A stretch of DNA of 64,000 nucleotides from Emmonsiellopsis sp. PD_33 (GCA_032988165.1 JANTQF010000189.1:1-64000); one strand, 5' to 3'. Positions 23,574-37,174 are shown, counted from the first letter of the stretch. A program made the numbers and translations. The notes: generated by a model from the sequence alone, not told the origin.

Positions 23574-25159
23574 TCACTCCCCCTTCCCCTTAACAGCCTT
23601 CCTCCTCAGCCTCGCCCCCTCATATCCATAAATCCCACCACCCAAAAACACCACCGCTGCCCCGACCAACACGCCCCGCGCCAACACATTCCCAAACACA
23701 TAAACCGATAAAATCAACGAAACCAGCTTCCGAATATTCAGCACGATGGTAACGGTCAACGACGACGACTTGGCAGATAGTAAATGCACGCCGCGAATAC
23801 AAACGTACTGCGTCAGCGCGTTCAGAACCAAGTACACGATCTTGATCGGCGTCTGGGCGAGGATCGGCTTTAGTAAGGGGTGGGTGGGGAGTGAGTGGAG
23901 GAGGGCGGTTGCGGAGTTTAGCAGCGTGCGTGCGGAGGTTATGTGGGCTGTGGAGGCTGCGGCTGCTGCTGATGCTGAGGCATTTGAGAAAAGGAGGGGT
24001 GTGGAGATGGATTCTAGAAGCGGGGAAGAAGAGAAGAGCGCTTTGAGCTGGGGGAGGAGTTTTGGGTATGAAGGGATAAAGAAGGGTAGGGAGAGGGCAT
24101 GCGAGTAGAAGAGCGCTTCGCGCCAGTGGTTCCGTCCGTGGGTTTCGTATAATCGGTCCGCGTAGACTCCTTGGAATGCGGAGAGGATCATGGCTAGGCC
24201 GAGGATTGTGAATCCTGTTAGAGAGGTGAGGAGAGACGGGCCCTCGTTGCCGCTAGCATGGAGGCCAATGTCGAGGGATTTGCCCTTGGCATTTGCGTCT
24301 GTCAGGGCTGCGCCCACGACGCCGATTGTAAGCAGGAGAACTGCCAGGACCTGGGTGCGGGTGTAGCGTTTTGAGTTGTATAAATGGCCGATGACCATGG
24401 AGGCGACGGGGCCGCCGCTGCGGATGATGATGTGGAGGGGCACGGAGATTTCGAAGGCAAAGGCGGAGTTGTTGAGGAGGTTGACGGTCAGGAAGAACGC
24501 AGTGTATATCATCCATGACCTTAGGGGGATTGCCCGCCGTGCGATGAATAGTGACCGTGGACCGGCGGAGAGGGAGAGGATATTAGGGAGGGTGAGGAGC
24601 GCGGTGACGACGAATTGCGTGAACGTAATGAGTGCTCCTAGAAAGACACCGGAATTGTTAGCTTTCTCATCTGATATATATGGTTCCAGAGGAGCAATAG
24701 CTCACCCGCAGCAGGTTCATCTCTATATCCGCGAAGCCATCCCGTCAGTCAGCACATTGAACAAAACCAGCAACAAACACTCGCGCAGCAAATAGCTCAC
24801 ATAATAATAGCTTCCAAAGCAAACACCTACCCCAAACCCATCATTAGCAACTACTCTCTCCCTTCAAGATACAATCATCGGAGTTCCCAACATACATTTG
24901 CGCAACACCCGCCAAAAATCAACGACATCATGATTCCAATATTCAACCACGCCGGCACCGTCGTTTGAGCAACCGCAGCCGCCACATCCCAGTCTTTCCC
25001 GCTCTTCTTCTTATCCTCCGCCGTAGGGTTCTGTGGCGCATTGGTTTGTTTCCCAACGCTCACATCTTTGCGGCCTGGAGATGCGGAGCCATTCGCAGCG
25101 GCGTTGGCATTGGCTTTCCGCCGTTTAGCCTGCGTCGGATCGTTCGGTGAGCCGGGCAT
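23574..25159 (-). CDS. YEA4: UDP-N-acetylglucosamine transporter (YEA4/SLC35B type)
   Basis: Minus-strand exons, 5' to 3': 25159-24896, 24826-24801 (26 nt), 24722-24706 (17 nt) and 24637-23574. Introns are 69, 78 and 68 bp, all GT-AG, and together give 456 residues in one frame. Members of this drug/metabolite-type family carry UDP-GlcNAc (or other nucleotide sugars) into the ER/Golgi lumen for glycosylation and chitin synthesis. After a hydrophilic N-terminus (about 60 residues) about ten hydrophobic helices follow. The micro-exons supply the conserved first-loop segment: they encode VFALEAII and DEPAA, and ALITFTQF follows. Later landmarks are RSGGPVASM, YADRLYETHG and the last helices ending in GYEGARLRRK. 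The membrane loop at about residues 290-330 is Ser/Ala-rich and longer than usual. Substrate is inferred from family only. Confidence 0.88.
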
Positions 25160-25850
25160 GTTTCTTCGTTCGTTTACCGGTTTGGAGAGCGATTGGCTTA
25201 TTTATTTGACTAATAGGAGCATATGTGAGCGGCGGGACTTCGTTAACGGTTTGTTATATGCAGCGGGGATAACGGCTAAGAGGGGAGAGCAACGCGGCGC
25301 ATGGACGTACATTAAAAGCTAACCTGTTGAACGACAGCGGATCGCGGTTAAGGTAGACAGGAATTGGTTATCGGGACATGGTTGGCGTTGTGCTGAGGTT
25401 GTTGTTGTTTTATTCGCGGTGTTGCGGGCGAAGGATTGCGGAGGTTCGGTGCGTGCGCGAGGAGAGCGCGGGGCGTGGCAATTCGGGAGGTTTAGGCTGA
25501 GGAGGCCATGGTGATGTATAAAATGGAAGAAGTTGTCATGTCTATGGAATTTGGCTTGGTTGGATAAGAAATAATATTGATTCATATAAACGGAACAAAC
25601 GCTTCAAAGGGTATTATTTGACACTATTCACAATAACATCCCCAATGGCTGACCACCCCTTTCTTCTCTCCAGGGGGTCCTGGGATATTGATATCTAAAT
25701 AAATCAACAGGGCAACGCAATTCCCCATCCGTATCGTTCCTATATCCCAAATCCCATTTACCCGTCAAACTCCATTAGACAGATCCCAATCAATATTATA
25801 TGACCAAGAAAGAAAACCCCCATACACCCACGCCAAGTATCAAATCAGAC
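25160..25850. other. Intergenic region (transporter promoter and RAD17 3' flank)
   Basis: No gene is supported. It holds the promoter of the transporter gene, transcribed leftward, and the RAD17 3' end. Confidence 0.4.
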
Positions 25851-28800
25851 TCAATCGTCCTCAATATCATCATCACTAAGCACCAACTTCTCCACCGCCT
25901 CTTCGACCGGCTGCACAAGCCTAGGCCCAAAGGACTTGCTACCACCCTGCTGGAATTTCCCCCACTGTCTCCGCTTCTGCGGCGACGCTCCATCTCCAGC
26001 TCGATCCGTAGACGTGCTCCACGGCTCAACCCCTGACCCGCCGTCGTAAGCACTGTCATCCAGCAAATCGCCGTCAACAGGGTCTACACTCTGCCCGCCG
26101 ACGCCGCGGAATTGGGTGATCTTTTCCAACCCCCTGATTTCACTGGCGTTGCGGGAGATAAGAGCTAGGTATGGCAGGCGGTCGAGGAGGACTTCATCGC
26201 GGGAGATCATGGCGCGGGTTGGTCCAGATGATCCAAGCCCTCCTGAGCCATGGCCATCATCGTGGCTAGCAGCTCCAGATGCCCAGCGGTTATTTTTCCA
26301 CGACGCCACGCCTTCTGGTCGTGAAACGGCGCCAGAGGAAATATCAGTCGTTGGATCCGTCAACCTCCGCATCCACAGATCTAACAAGCCGTCCATTTCC
26401 TCCGTCTGCCTCCAGAGCCGCATCGAGGTCGGGAAGAACATCTTATGCGCATCGCCGGCCCGGCTACCTGGTGGAGCTTGTCGTTTGATAGGGCTCGGTA
26501 ACGAGAACAACAATCCCCGTACAGCCACTTGGAAACTAATTTCATCCTGTCGAAGCATGTCGATGCTAGACCCATAGCCCTGATAGGAGGAGCGGGCAGA
26601 TCCGATCCCGCCTCGGCTAGTATTCGCATCATTATAGCGACTACCCGGTCCTAGTATATCCGTCTCCGATAGGTTCGAAATGCAGTTGTCGAAATGTTCA
26701 ACGAAAGACTGGCCGTTGCACGACAGTACGTAATTCTCATGCAAAGCCGCAACGAACGTTTGAAGATCCGTGCCCGTCTCGTTCATTAGCTCATTTATCG
26801 AAACCTGCGACCCCGTTGGACGCACATGGTGTTGGAGATGCTGCGGAGGTGGAGGCAGAGTCGACGGGCCTTCCCGTTTGTTGTACACCACCTTACCAAC
26901 AGCGTGGAAAATACCAAGACTGGCCTCCCTCTGAGTAACCATTTCTAGCGACTCTTTCTCCATAGTAGTAAGCGGAACACCACTTTTACTAGACTTTTTC
27001 ATCCCAGCAACAGTACCGCTCCATCCCGCCTGGTCATCTCCCCGGAGACATAGAAATTCCAGTCCGGATATGGCGCTCCTCACATCTCCCATGTCCGTGA
27101 ATGCCTTCAGAACCTCTGGGCCAGGAATGCGTTTCCGTTTCGATCGACGTGCTTCCTTTTTCAGAACCAGGTCGAGAGCCTTGGCGATGAACGTTGGCGC
27201 TACTCTATTGAACTCGATGATGTTGAGGCCAGGATGATTCGACAGTTCTGGGCCAAGGAGTCTATGCACCGTAAAGCTGTCAGAGGATATACCTCCGGAA
27301 CCCAGTAGTGTTTCTGAGACAATTATAATAATAGGCGGGCTTGATTCGACGCTGCGCTGTGTTAATCGACCAGCAATTCCGAAAGGGGGAACGGCCATTG
27401 CCAAGTAACTTTGGATGGCATGTCGGAAAGCCTTGAGACCGGAGGATGACTGACTCAGGGAACTTGGAAACTCCTCGACAAGAATGGCTCGCCTCGTTTC
27501 CTCGGCATTGGAGGGTTCGCCATTTGCATTCGAAAGCTCCTGTTCGCCGCTCAACATGAGGCTACCAAATTTATCACTTCTCCCAAGGAAGTCCTCAAAC
27601 TGAGCTCCCATGGATACATAGCCCTGCGAGGAAAACTCGGACCCTAGCGGATTCTTCCATTCGACAATATCGAACCCAAGAGCTTTAGACAGTAAGGAGA
27701 CAGTAGTTGTTTTCCCGCTGCCAGCAGGGCCTTTGAGGACGAGGACTCTCTAGCTCAGTCAGTACATAACACCCGTAGCCATTCAAACGGATACACGCAG
27801 GGGGGGAAAATAGGGGGGAGTAGCACTCACTCGTCTACTCCTCCCAGCAAACACATCCACCAACCACTTCTGCACATCCGCGACTTTCTTCTTATGAACG
27901 GCAAGCTCATCAAGATTAACAGGCGCATATTCCTCCGCCCAAGGTTTCATACCCTGCGTCGAGAACGAACCAGCAGCTCCGTTCCGCTCACCCATTCCGC
28001 CAGCTACGGCCTCGGCAGCCTCCCCCGAAGCAGGAGGCAGCAAAAACCGCTTCACCGGCTTCGCCAGCCCCTGTCCACCCTTCACCCCTTTCCGCCGGTC
28101 TAACTGCGAGTACGTATCCCCCAACTTCGCCTTTCCAACAGCAGTAGCAGCAGCAGAAGTAGAAACAGCCGCACCTCCCAGCGCATGCTTCGTAAACAGC
28201 TCCTCAAACTCCTCATCCTCATCCTCAATCTCCTCAACAATATCCCTCTCCCTCTCCCTCTCCATACCCTTCTTCCCTTTCGCAACCATCTCCGGCTCCG
28301 CCTTACGAGCCCACCGCTGCTCCTCCGTCGCCCTAGCAAAAAACGAATGTAGAGACTTAGACGGCTCCTCCTGTCTTCCGACTTTAGCCCGCTTCTTCTC
28401 CGGTGATGAGGCCGGCGTACTTTGTATGGATCGAGTCCGGCTGCGTTGCGGGCTGGGGGTCAGACTGAACAGACTCCGCTGCGTCTGTTTCTGTTTCTGC
28501 TTCGTCTTCGTCTGCGGTTTCGGGTTCAGCTTCGATTTCGCTTGAGCAGTCTGAGTACCCGCCGCCTGCTGCGTGCGCGTGGGGAGGGTCATAGTCGCCG
28601 CGGCATTCCCCATAGACTCCGCCACCGCCGCCGATGATGATAATGATGGAACCGCAAGCGCCCCATTATTCCTCCTCTTCACCCCGCGCGCCGCATTCTC
28701 CACAACAGACTCCCTTCTCTGCTTCTTCTTCGCGGTATAATTCTCCGCACTATCCCCCTTCACTCCCTGGGTCTCTTCCTCCGCATAATCCGATGCAGAA

Positions 28801-28898
28801 CCAGGTGCAGTATTGCGTTCCTCCTCTTCATCCTCGGATGAAAGCACCACGAGCCTCCGCTGCCGCTTGGGCGCTCGACGGGGTCGGGTGGTGGGCAT
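25851..28898 (-). CDS. RAD17: Checkpoint clamp loader Rad17
   Basis: Minus-strand exons 28898-27831 and 27749-25851 are separated by an 81-bp intron (GTGAGT donor) and join in phase 0 to give 988 residues. Rad17 replaces Rfc1 in an RFC-like complex that loads the 9-1-1 clamp at damaged DNA and activates the ATR/Mec1 checkpoint. The first 310 residues are low-complexity, with a basic/acidic N-terminus and KQKQKQ-like stretches. The family hallmark begins at about 318 (WAEEYAPVNLDELAVHKKKV) and is followed by Walker A GPAGSGKTT at about 363-371, just after the intron. The AAA+ region runs to about 600 with an FNRVAPTFI segment, and the C-terminus is acidic (LVLSDDDIEDD). The protein is longer than fission yeast Rad17 (about 600) because of the N-terminal extension; the true start could be a later ATG. 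Confidence 0.92.
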
Positions 28899-29706
28899 CG
28901 GGGCTGATATCGATCTCCGGGCGGTGGTGGTTGTGATGGGCTGCCAATTGGCCTTGGGACGGTATCATGGTTGGAGGGGAGCTAGGGACATGATAGACGG
29001 TGGGTTGGATGGGCGTGTAACTGTGTATGGCTACCCCAGGCGGTGTGTAGTGGTTGGGGGGTGTCAAGCTGGAGCTGGATGGCGGTCGTTGGGCTGGTTA
29101 ATTGTTTGGTCTGGGAGAAACGCCAAAAGATCTGGGGTAACGTGACTCGGCGCGTTTGGCGCGTCTTAAAATAGGGGGATGGATATCTAGGATGTTATGG
29201 AATGGATAGATGAATGTATTTATTCTGGACGGTAGGGAGGGCTATCATTTATATATTTATTTTCTTTCCTGTAATTAATGGCTTGTTTAGGTCATTTGGG
29301 GTCACTCCTATCCCATACATCTATATACGTCCATGATTACCCCTATTTCACCAAGTAAATTCCACACAGGAACCATAAATACCCCTAAACAGAACGAAAA
29401 TATATTTCAAACAGGGTATCTATCCTCAGACTAAATAAATAAAGGTTATACATAAAATATACACGGCCGAAATATAACGAGACAGTACACGTATATCTTC
29501 GACTCCGGAGCCCAAAAAAACCCTAGCAGGCGTGGGTAGAGTAGCCTCAAAAGAGGACAAAGGTTCTAAGTAATAGAGGATAAAATGAGGAGGAAAAGAG
29601 AAACAAGAAGAAAGGGGAGAAACAGGAAAAAAAAAAACACCACGGGTATCCAACCAAAACCAACCGATCAATCAACCAACCCCCCATCTAATCAACTATC
29701 AATCAA
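28899..29706. other. Intergenic region (RAD17 promoter)
   Basis: No gene is supported. It holds the RAD17 upstream region and the ELMO gene's 3' flank, with A/T-rich stretches at 29240-29480. Confidence 0.4.
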
Positions 29707-31978
29707 TCAATTCCCCCCAAAAATATCAAAATAATAATCCTCATCCAGCCCCTCCCGACTCGGAATCTCCGGCGACTCCCCCACAAACGTCGCATCATCA
29801 AACCGAACATTCAACAGCCGAATCTTCAACCCGTAATTACTCACCAGGTTAATCAGCTTGTTCGTCTCCGCTGTGATGGGCTGCTGATTGAGCAGCATGA
29901 GCAGGCCATCCAGCCACTCAGAGGCGATACTGTGCGATTGCGGGTGCAGGGCGAGGAGGACGGATTCCTTTTGTGTGCTTTTGCTGTTGCTGCGTTGGTG
30001 TTTGTGCGGGTGGTCGTTGGAGTTTGAGGAGGTGGGGTTGCTGATGTAGCCGTGGATGGTGATTTTTGTCGAGGAGGATGGGTGCGGGAGGGTTTTGATG
30101 GTTGAGCCTGATGAGTCGTCCGAGGAGGCGGAGACGTTGGAGACGACGGAGGAGACGATGTTTAGATCGACTGGGGATTCATTAGTTAGTTAGATTGTCA
30201 GAATTTCAAGATGCGCCAGGCAGCGTTTTGCTTACTTTTATCAGTGAGCGTTTCAAGATCGGGCGCCTGCTTGCCCGTGGATTCAAAATCACCGTAATGC
30301 AGATACCTCCGATTATGCGACAGCTGCACATAACGATATACAGTCAACGCCTGGCGTTTCGCATCCTGCTTGCCACCCGATCCACTATCTCCCTTGTGCG
30401 TATACTCCGTCGGAAACCATGCACCCTGCAATAGACAGCGAATCCGCTGTTCCTTGACAAACTGCAACGCTTCATGGTGAAGCTCATCGCGCACCTGAAG
30501 CAAATGCTGACCCCACGCATCCTCATATGTAAGCTCCAGCAGCTCCATCTGCAACTCCCTAAGCCGGTGGTATTCAAACTCTGCAACCTCCTCTTCCACA
30601 TCATGCACGTCCTTGGTGCGCGTAGCCCCCCCGACGACGGACTCTATAAGGATACGAACTAGCTCGACGATCTTCGAGAAGTCCTCCACTTCAGCGCCGG
30701 TGGCTTTCCACAGGCGGAAAAAGGCATGCATACCCGCGACATGTAGCCTAGGCCAGTGCAGGAGCAGCGGTTTGAACAGCTTGTCAAAGTTCGACCTCGA
30801 CTCTAGTACTAGGTAGCTCTTCACATCATCCAGATCAGACTTCTCGACTTCGAAATGCTCGTAGAGGACCGCAGTAACGGCCAACGAGGCCCTGCTAATC
30901 GGGCACCGCTGCTCAGCCGGCTTCGTAGACTGCTCCAGCAGCATCTTCTGGAACTCATCCTGATGCTTGCGGACATAATCCGTCAAATCCATCATGCCCA
31001 GGAACCCCATCTCCTCAAACTCCCACTGCGGACTCTCCGTCTCAAACCCCAACCGCCTCCATTTCTCCGGATTATGTCTTCGAGACTTCTGCACATCATC
31101 CCCCTTCTCTGACAACTCCTCCTTTTCCTTCTCCGTCTTACTAGCCAGATGTATCCCCTTGAGCGCCCGACGATGCTCCGGCCTCTCCAGCTCAACAGCT
31201 ACATCCTTCCACTTCCTCAACAGGACTTTCGTCAACGATTGAAACTCGAGCAGCGGATGCGCTAGATCCTGCAGCGCCGTGCCTTGCATGAGCATATACA
31301 CCGCCCTAATAACCCCGAGATCCTGCAATCGCTTAATAAACTTGGGCCACTCGGCCTCGCCTTCATTCGTAATGGAATCTCTCATCAGCGAATTGATCAG
31401 CTGGAGCGCATTGGCGCATAACGCGTGATCCGCAGACGATAACCTGCTGACCAGCATTTCTAGAAAGTGCGGATAGACCGCGACGGCGGGTTTGAGGGCC
31501 TGGAAGCCGAAGATTCCCGGCTGCGATGCGCGGCGGGGGCTTGTATGCGGGTGCGAAACGATGGAGACGAGAATCGACATGGCGCCGCGGAGGATATTAA
31601 CAAGCGGATGTGTCACGATTAATTCGACAATCTAGCCAAATTTCCAACCACCAGAAGTTAGCCAAACCAGAACCATCCACCCCGCCATGATACCATCACA
31701 CTCCAACTCACCCTCGTAACCAAATCCTGCTCCACACACTCCCACCCCTTATCAACCTCCAGCAGCCTCGAGAAGGAGGTAAGACTATACGCCAGCGTAT
31801 TCCCCGTGGCCGTCAGCGCGAGGTATTTCAGTTTCGCCAGGCCGCCCTCGGAAATAAACACGTCCGCGAACGACGGGTCGCCGATGTTTGATTGTAGTTT
31901 GAACACAGCCATTTTGCGCACGGCGTCCTCGTCGCTGCCGAGCCGCTCGACGAGCTCGGAGACGTTGATTGTTTCCAT
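29707..31978 (-). CDS. ELMO/CED-12 family protein with PH-like C-terminus
   Basis: Minus-strand exons 31978-31712, 31631-30236 and 30170-29707 (introns 80 and 65 bp) give 708 residues. ELMO proteins pair with DOCK-type exchange factors to activate Rac-family GTPases and direct actin and polarity at the plasma membrane. Residues 1-200 are armadillo-like helices (DEDAVRKMAVFKLQ, GGLAKLKYLAL). The ELMO domain spans roughly 200-370, opening with HPLLEFQ and containing GFLGMMDLTDYV. About 515-700 looks like a pleckstrin-homology domain: IRCLLQGAWFP, then VYRYVQLSHNRRYLHYGDF, and finally the helix ASEWLDGLLMLL. Each exon join restores the frame and a conserved motif. Pairing with a DOCK protein is family knowledge, not visible here. 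Confidence 0.9.
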
Positions 31979-33278
31979 GTTTTGTGTGGGGGGCGCGGGG
32001 GAAGCGTTGTGGCTTGGTATGCGCGGAGGAGGAGAAAAGGGGGGATGTTTCGTTGACTCCGGGTGGTTTGCGCCGCGAGACGAATTGAGGCGTATGAGAG
32101 GTTGATTTAATTAGTTTCGAAGCGTCATAAATATCCGACCCATCTACCAATCAATCCTCCCTTCGAAAGCAAGAGGTCCGTCTATCTAGTATCTACCCGC
32201 CGTCTCAAGCAGGACAGGACGCAAACCTGGAAACGAGCGAAGGGTTGAAACAAAAAGAGCGAATTGGAAACGGACAAAATTATAGCAATTATTTGCGGAA
32301 ATGGCCCGAACAGCCGCTTCTCAGACCGTATTCAGTCGTCAGGACTCGGGATAGAAGTTGGTGGAGTGCAAGTCGAGAGGTTTCAAGTAAATAATTGTTT
32401 GGACAGTCTGGGGAAATCCAACGGCGGGCCGAAGTTTAACGTCACGTGATATCGGTGCCCCTGACGGCGAGCAGCCAGGTTCAACAGAACCGAATTCAGC
32501 ACCTTAAAGTCTTTATAGATCTACAAGTTACAGGGTTTGCTTTGGTCAATAGATTAAATTATTTTCTCCTCTTCATTATTCCCCTGCCCCTTTCTCTCTA
32601 GCTGGGTAGGATGTTCATAGATCTATCATGTTTGTAGAGAAATTCAACAATAAGACAACAAACGTCACGTCTAACCAACCATGTCCAGATCAAAAATAGC
32701 AAGCAACAGGTTGGTAAACAAGGGCTGCACATAGTCCATGCTGTCCGGTAGAGGATACACCGGACTAAATAGATACATGCCCGTGGAACAACAGAATTGA
32801 TAGAGGTAGTAAAAGAAGGAATTAGGAACACCAAACAACTCCCAGCGGAAAGAAAAAAAAGAAAGCCAAAAAGCCAAATAATATATCCGCCCGTATCGTA
32901 AGGTCGTGTAGTGTGGATTAGTCGTGGTATGGGTGCGGATGTACGCCGGGGTTTTTTGTTTTTTCGCTGTAGCATGTATATACAGTACAAACTTTTTCTC
33001 TGCTCCTGTCAAAGTGGAAGGGTAATCAATAACCCAAAAACAGAAAGTTGAAAAGAAGAGAACAGGAAATATTACAAGGGATAATATATATGTATATGTA
33101 GATGGGGTCTGGCAGGGGGGGGGATAGCTGTACAACGGGTGTTGGATAGGAAGGGTTATTAAGGTAAAGGGAAGTGTATGAAAAATAAAGAAATAAAAAT
33201 CAGTCAGTATATATAACTGGCCGATCCCGTCGAAAGAAATGAGTCCAGCACATTCAAGAAAGGCGGAGAAGATACAAT
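31979..33278. other. Intergenic region (ELMO promoter and REG1 3' flank)
   Basis: No gene is supported. Upstream of the ELMO gene it contains an E-box (see separate entry). The right part is A/T-rich and belongs to the 3' flank of the REG1-like gene. Confidence 0.4.
32441..32450. promoter_or_regulatory. Candidate E-box GTCACGTGAT
   Basis: GTCACGTGAT contains the CACGTG core with the flanks preferred by fungal bHLH factors (Cbf1/SREBP type). It lies 463 bp upstream of the ELMO start. The match is seen; use by that gene is inference. Confidence 0.3.
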
Positions 33279-35060
33279 CTAATTCCGCCAGCCGACATTC
33301 CAAATAACATGGGCAATATCTCTGGCGGTGTTGACAGTATCAACCACTTTGCCGAGAAGTCCATAGTTCGCATTCTCTTCATCGTCTTCGTACTGATCGT
33401 GTTCGTCGCTATGAATATCATCATAGTCAAATGAGAGAAACCGCTTCTGGGATAAATATGATCCCTGATCATCTTTCCGCTGCGCTTTCGGATCCGAGAA
33501 CCACGTCCCATTGAACGTAGGGGTGTCTTCCGATCCTTTCCGAGGCGACTGCAATTTTGTATCCACGTCTGATGTGACGGTAGCGTCGTCGTCGTCGTCG
33601 AGAAGGAAGTTATCATATGGGGGTTGTTTTGGCGGTCGGAGGGTCTCCGTTGACGGGGTGTGAGATAGTCGTGGGAGTGGTAGAGGCCACCATGGATATG
33701 GGTTAGATCGGACTGGGGTTGTAATTTCAGGCTCTGGCGTATCCCTGCCGTATTTCAGCGTTGTTGGCGGTAGAGGGGCAATTGTTTTGCTGTCGCTGCT
33801 GAAACTGCTGCGTGGGGTGGTTTCATTGCTTAGCGACGAGCGATACGGCATCTCTCTCATCATCAGAACGCTATCAACAGAGGACTGGTCATCATCTATT
33901 GCGCAGGTATCGTCGATATCATCGTAGTAGTAATCATCCCTCCCTTCCACCGCGATGCACTGCGAAACTTCGTCATTGAAGCTAATATGCCGTCGCTCGT
34001 TGGGGGATTCAGTGCCAGTCGATACCGTCTCTATCCAGTTAACAGTGACACCTTCTGGCTCGCTTCCGGGCAGGGGGTAATCAGAGCTCGATCTCCCTAG
34101 CCGAGGACGGTCTCCACGGTTGTCGGCTGCTTGGGCCTTCAGAATTGCCCCGGCATGGCTGAGGAGAGTGCGGGTTACAATTGATCGCTGGAGTATGGCT
34201 TGGGATGCGGTTCTTCTTTTCAGGATCGGTTTCTTGTGTAGAAAGGAACTAGAGGTGGAAAGGCGAGTAGGTGGAGGGGAAGAGTTGGATGGGGTTCGTT
34301 TGGAGGCGGTCTGTAATGGGCCATATAGCCAGGTCACATCGCAATCTTTGAGCCTATATCGGCAGTTAGCACAACTCCCATACTCCCATCAGCGAGTTTG
34401 AAATTGAATGGCGTACCAATTTAACGATTCCGGGGTAACAGTGCCAAGCTTATATTTCGCCTTTGCCCACGTCCTCCAAGAAGCATTCTCAAGCCTCATA
34501 CTATTGCTATACGCATTCCGTCTAGAAACCACATATCTCCACGAGCTCCATATATCTTCTTCTTCCCAGTCATGCGACAAATAATCAACATGCCTTGTAG
34601 GTTCATCGTGTATCAAGGAGTCATCTCCTACTATCCGGGGCATTGAGGTGTCATGCTTGGAATCATCGATTGTAGGCGGAGGGCTGGGCACCGGTGAGGA
34701 TATTGATGGCTGAACAGTTTCTTCGTCTTCTTCTTTAGCACAATATGCCGTATCGTACGAAGGGAATAATATGTCGTCGTCCTCTGGTTCTTCGGGTGTG
34801 GGTGGCAGAGTGATGGACGGAGGATTCGGGGAATAGAGAGGACGGCTTAAAGGGAAAGGCGATGAACTGATAGGAGAGGACACTGCCGTTGAGTCGTCGG
34901 AAGAGGATACATGACTGCTAGCGGAATAGTACTGTGGTTGGGGGGATTTCAGGTAGGCATCGCGGGAGTCTAGGAAGTACGGGCTGTTTGTCTTCCGCCG
35001 CAGAGGGTCTGGGGAGTACGAGTCATCTCTCTCAGGGAGACGAGGTGGCACGCTGGCCAT
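33279..35060 (-). CDS. REG1-like protein phosphatase 1 regulatory subunit
   Basis: Minus-strand exons 35060-34417 and 34353-33279 (63-bp intron, phase 2, completing a Trp codon) give 572 residues. Residues about 173-227 are the short conserved domain shared with the N-terminus of AreA/Nit2 and Reg1 (DUF1752: IWSSWRYVVSRRNAY through WRTWAKAKYKLGTV to WLKDCDVTWLYGP). At about 336-351 RHISFNDEVSQCIAVE is the RHIxFN motif by which yeast Reg1 docks the phosphatase Glc7. The rest is disordered and Ser/Asp/Pro-rich. By homology it should target PP1 to Snf1 and relax glucose repression. I chose the ATG at 35060 (MASVPPRL, good context ACCATGG); the frame is open to another ATG at 35177, which would give 611 residues. 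Confidence 0.82.
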
Positions 35061-37160
35061 GGTCTGAGCAGCATAGGCGTCCTGCAATGCCTTGCACGGT
35101 GTGGTTTGTGAGAGAGCTTCCACAAGGTGAGGTAGCTTGTCGGGAGGAATTCGGATAGAACTAAAGCGATAGCGCAACCAAACTATTTACCAGCAACAAG
35201 CAAGCAAGATCTGGGCGAATGTCTTTCCAAACTACCTAGCAGGAATCCGGGGGAGTGATATCGGGAGAGGTAAGGAATTGGACGGAAGAGAGCTCAGTCA
35301 GGATATTGGTGGTGTTAGAGATCGAAGGGTGGCGATGACGGGCCACAACAAGCTGCACAGTCAAGCAGAATCGAGGAGATTCGCGGCAGATACCGTGGCT
35401 GTTGTATATCGCAGAGGAGGCGGGCGGAGGGATGGGAGACGGAGCCAATTCTGTGTTTCTGGGGATGTTGACGTTGTTCGCTGGTTGAAGTTCGCGCTCG
35501 ATTTTGGACAGAACCGGAAGCTGGAGTGTAAAATACCGTACGGAAATCTGTAATTCAAATACATACGTCAATCATCGATATCAACCATCAAATATCAGAG
35601 CAGAACACACAAGTTACAACGAGGAGCGGCTTCTATAATATAAGAACACAGTCACCAGGGCCAAGGGAAGCTGGGAAGGATCTGGCCTTTGCTCCCATAT
35701 CCCAGCCCGAGTCCAAGGCTTTTTCTATCTTCTCCCGACGCCACCAGAGTGGGCTCGACATTCCGGTCCTTTTCGCTATCTCCAACACTAGTAACTTGTA
35801 CTGGCTAACTATGTCGCCTCTTCGAGGCGTGTCCCTATCACTCCAGGGCTCTGTGCGACTTTAATCTGGATCAGAGTCAAACTGGGCAATGTCTTGTGTC
35901 AGTGATTCATCCCACTTGGTGCTACATGCGTATCTAGCTATCGGGAAACCTGAGGATGTGTCTTACTCCCACCCCCAGCGAAGGGTCTCTCCCATATTCT
36001 CGAGGAGGAAAGCCTGGTTGATGTGATTTGGTTAGATCCTTGCGTCAAAGCCAGGCATAAACAGGGTCTGACGGCGCAAACCATGCTTCCCAACGACGAT
36101 AAAGGAGCAACCAACCCAGGCTGAGCCGGCGGGGTCTGGTAACTAACTAGCTGCATTGCGCTCTTCTGATAACTACATATATCGATCCTTGACAATATGC
36201 ATGCAGCTCGGGCCACCGTTGATAACATCATCTTTGCAGGCTATCAACAATCAAATGAACCTTATGTTCATGTCGCTGTGACTCCCAGGTTCAGCCTTCC
36301 AGACCCTCTCTCTCTCTATATATCCAGCGTCAACGAAGACTCGCGGGACATTCCGGGTGCTATCGACTTCTTGCCCGTCGAACCCTTCCAGAAAACAACA
36401 ACCATGAACGAATAATCCCCGTCGCGGGCCCTGAGCACGAAATCAAAACCCTAATAACAACCTCCCTCCCCCAGATCCAGATTCCACAAAACATAGAGTA
36501 AAAAGAAATCTCTCTGACGCCTCCAGACTCCAGAGCGCGCACTGTGCAATACCCGTCTGTTCCCTTTTACTATTTTTACCACCTATCGCCCCCCGTCAAA
36601 ACAGGTGGATTTCCAAGCGGAACAAAAGTGGGTAATTGACTGGGCCTAACGCGATGCCCATTGCCTAGAACAAGTTTTATGCTGGAGACCGGATGCCAAA
36701 TCGCCAATCGGTTGTGGTCGTGGCCCCTCGACGCTCGTAGCCGCTGGAGGGGTCCGAGGGGGATCAATGGGGCCTGGAACAGTGGAACGGGGATAGTTAG
36801 GGCAGGGTTGAAAGCTGAAGTCGTGGTCTGGGGAGGGATGCGAAGTTTATTTTTGAAGTTATCAGCAATAAACTTGCGCTGAGATGAACATGTATCAGAC
36901 GGGGCAACTTCATTGGTGGAGGGTGGAAAAGAGGGATGAAAGCTTCAAAGCTTGGATAAATTATTTGTGCCTTGTCTTGTCTTGTCTGTGTGATGGCGAA
37001 GTTGGGGCTGGCGAGTTTGTATATCATACAGCTTGTCACTCTGCCACAGTGATGAAACTATCCAACTTTTAACAGTAATAAAAAAGAGATAGACAGACGT
37101 ACAAAATAAGATGAATTGAAACTGAAAATAATACCTGGTTAGTTATCTAGGAACCAAAAG
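35061..37160. other. Intergenic region
   Basis: 2.1 kb with no supported gene. It holds the promoter region of the REG1-like gene and short overlapping frames without recognisable products. Confidence 0.4.
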
Positions 37161-37170
37161 AAAAAAAAAA
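37161..37170 (-). terminator. RNA polymerase III terminator of tRNA-Thr
   Basis: A run of ten T on the minus strand, four bases past the tRNA 3' end. Confidence 0.8.
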
Positions 37171-37174
37171 GAAA

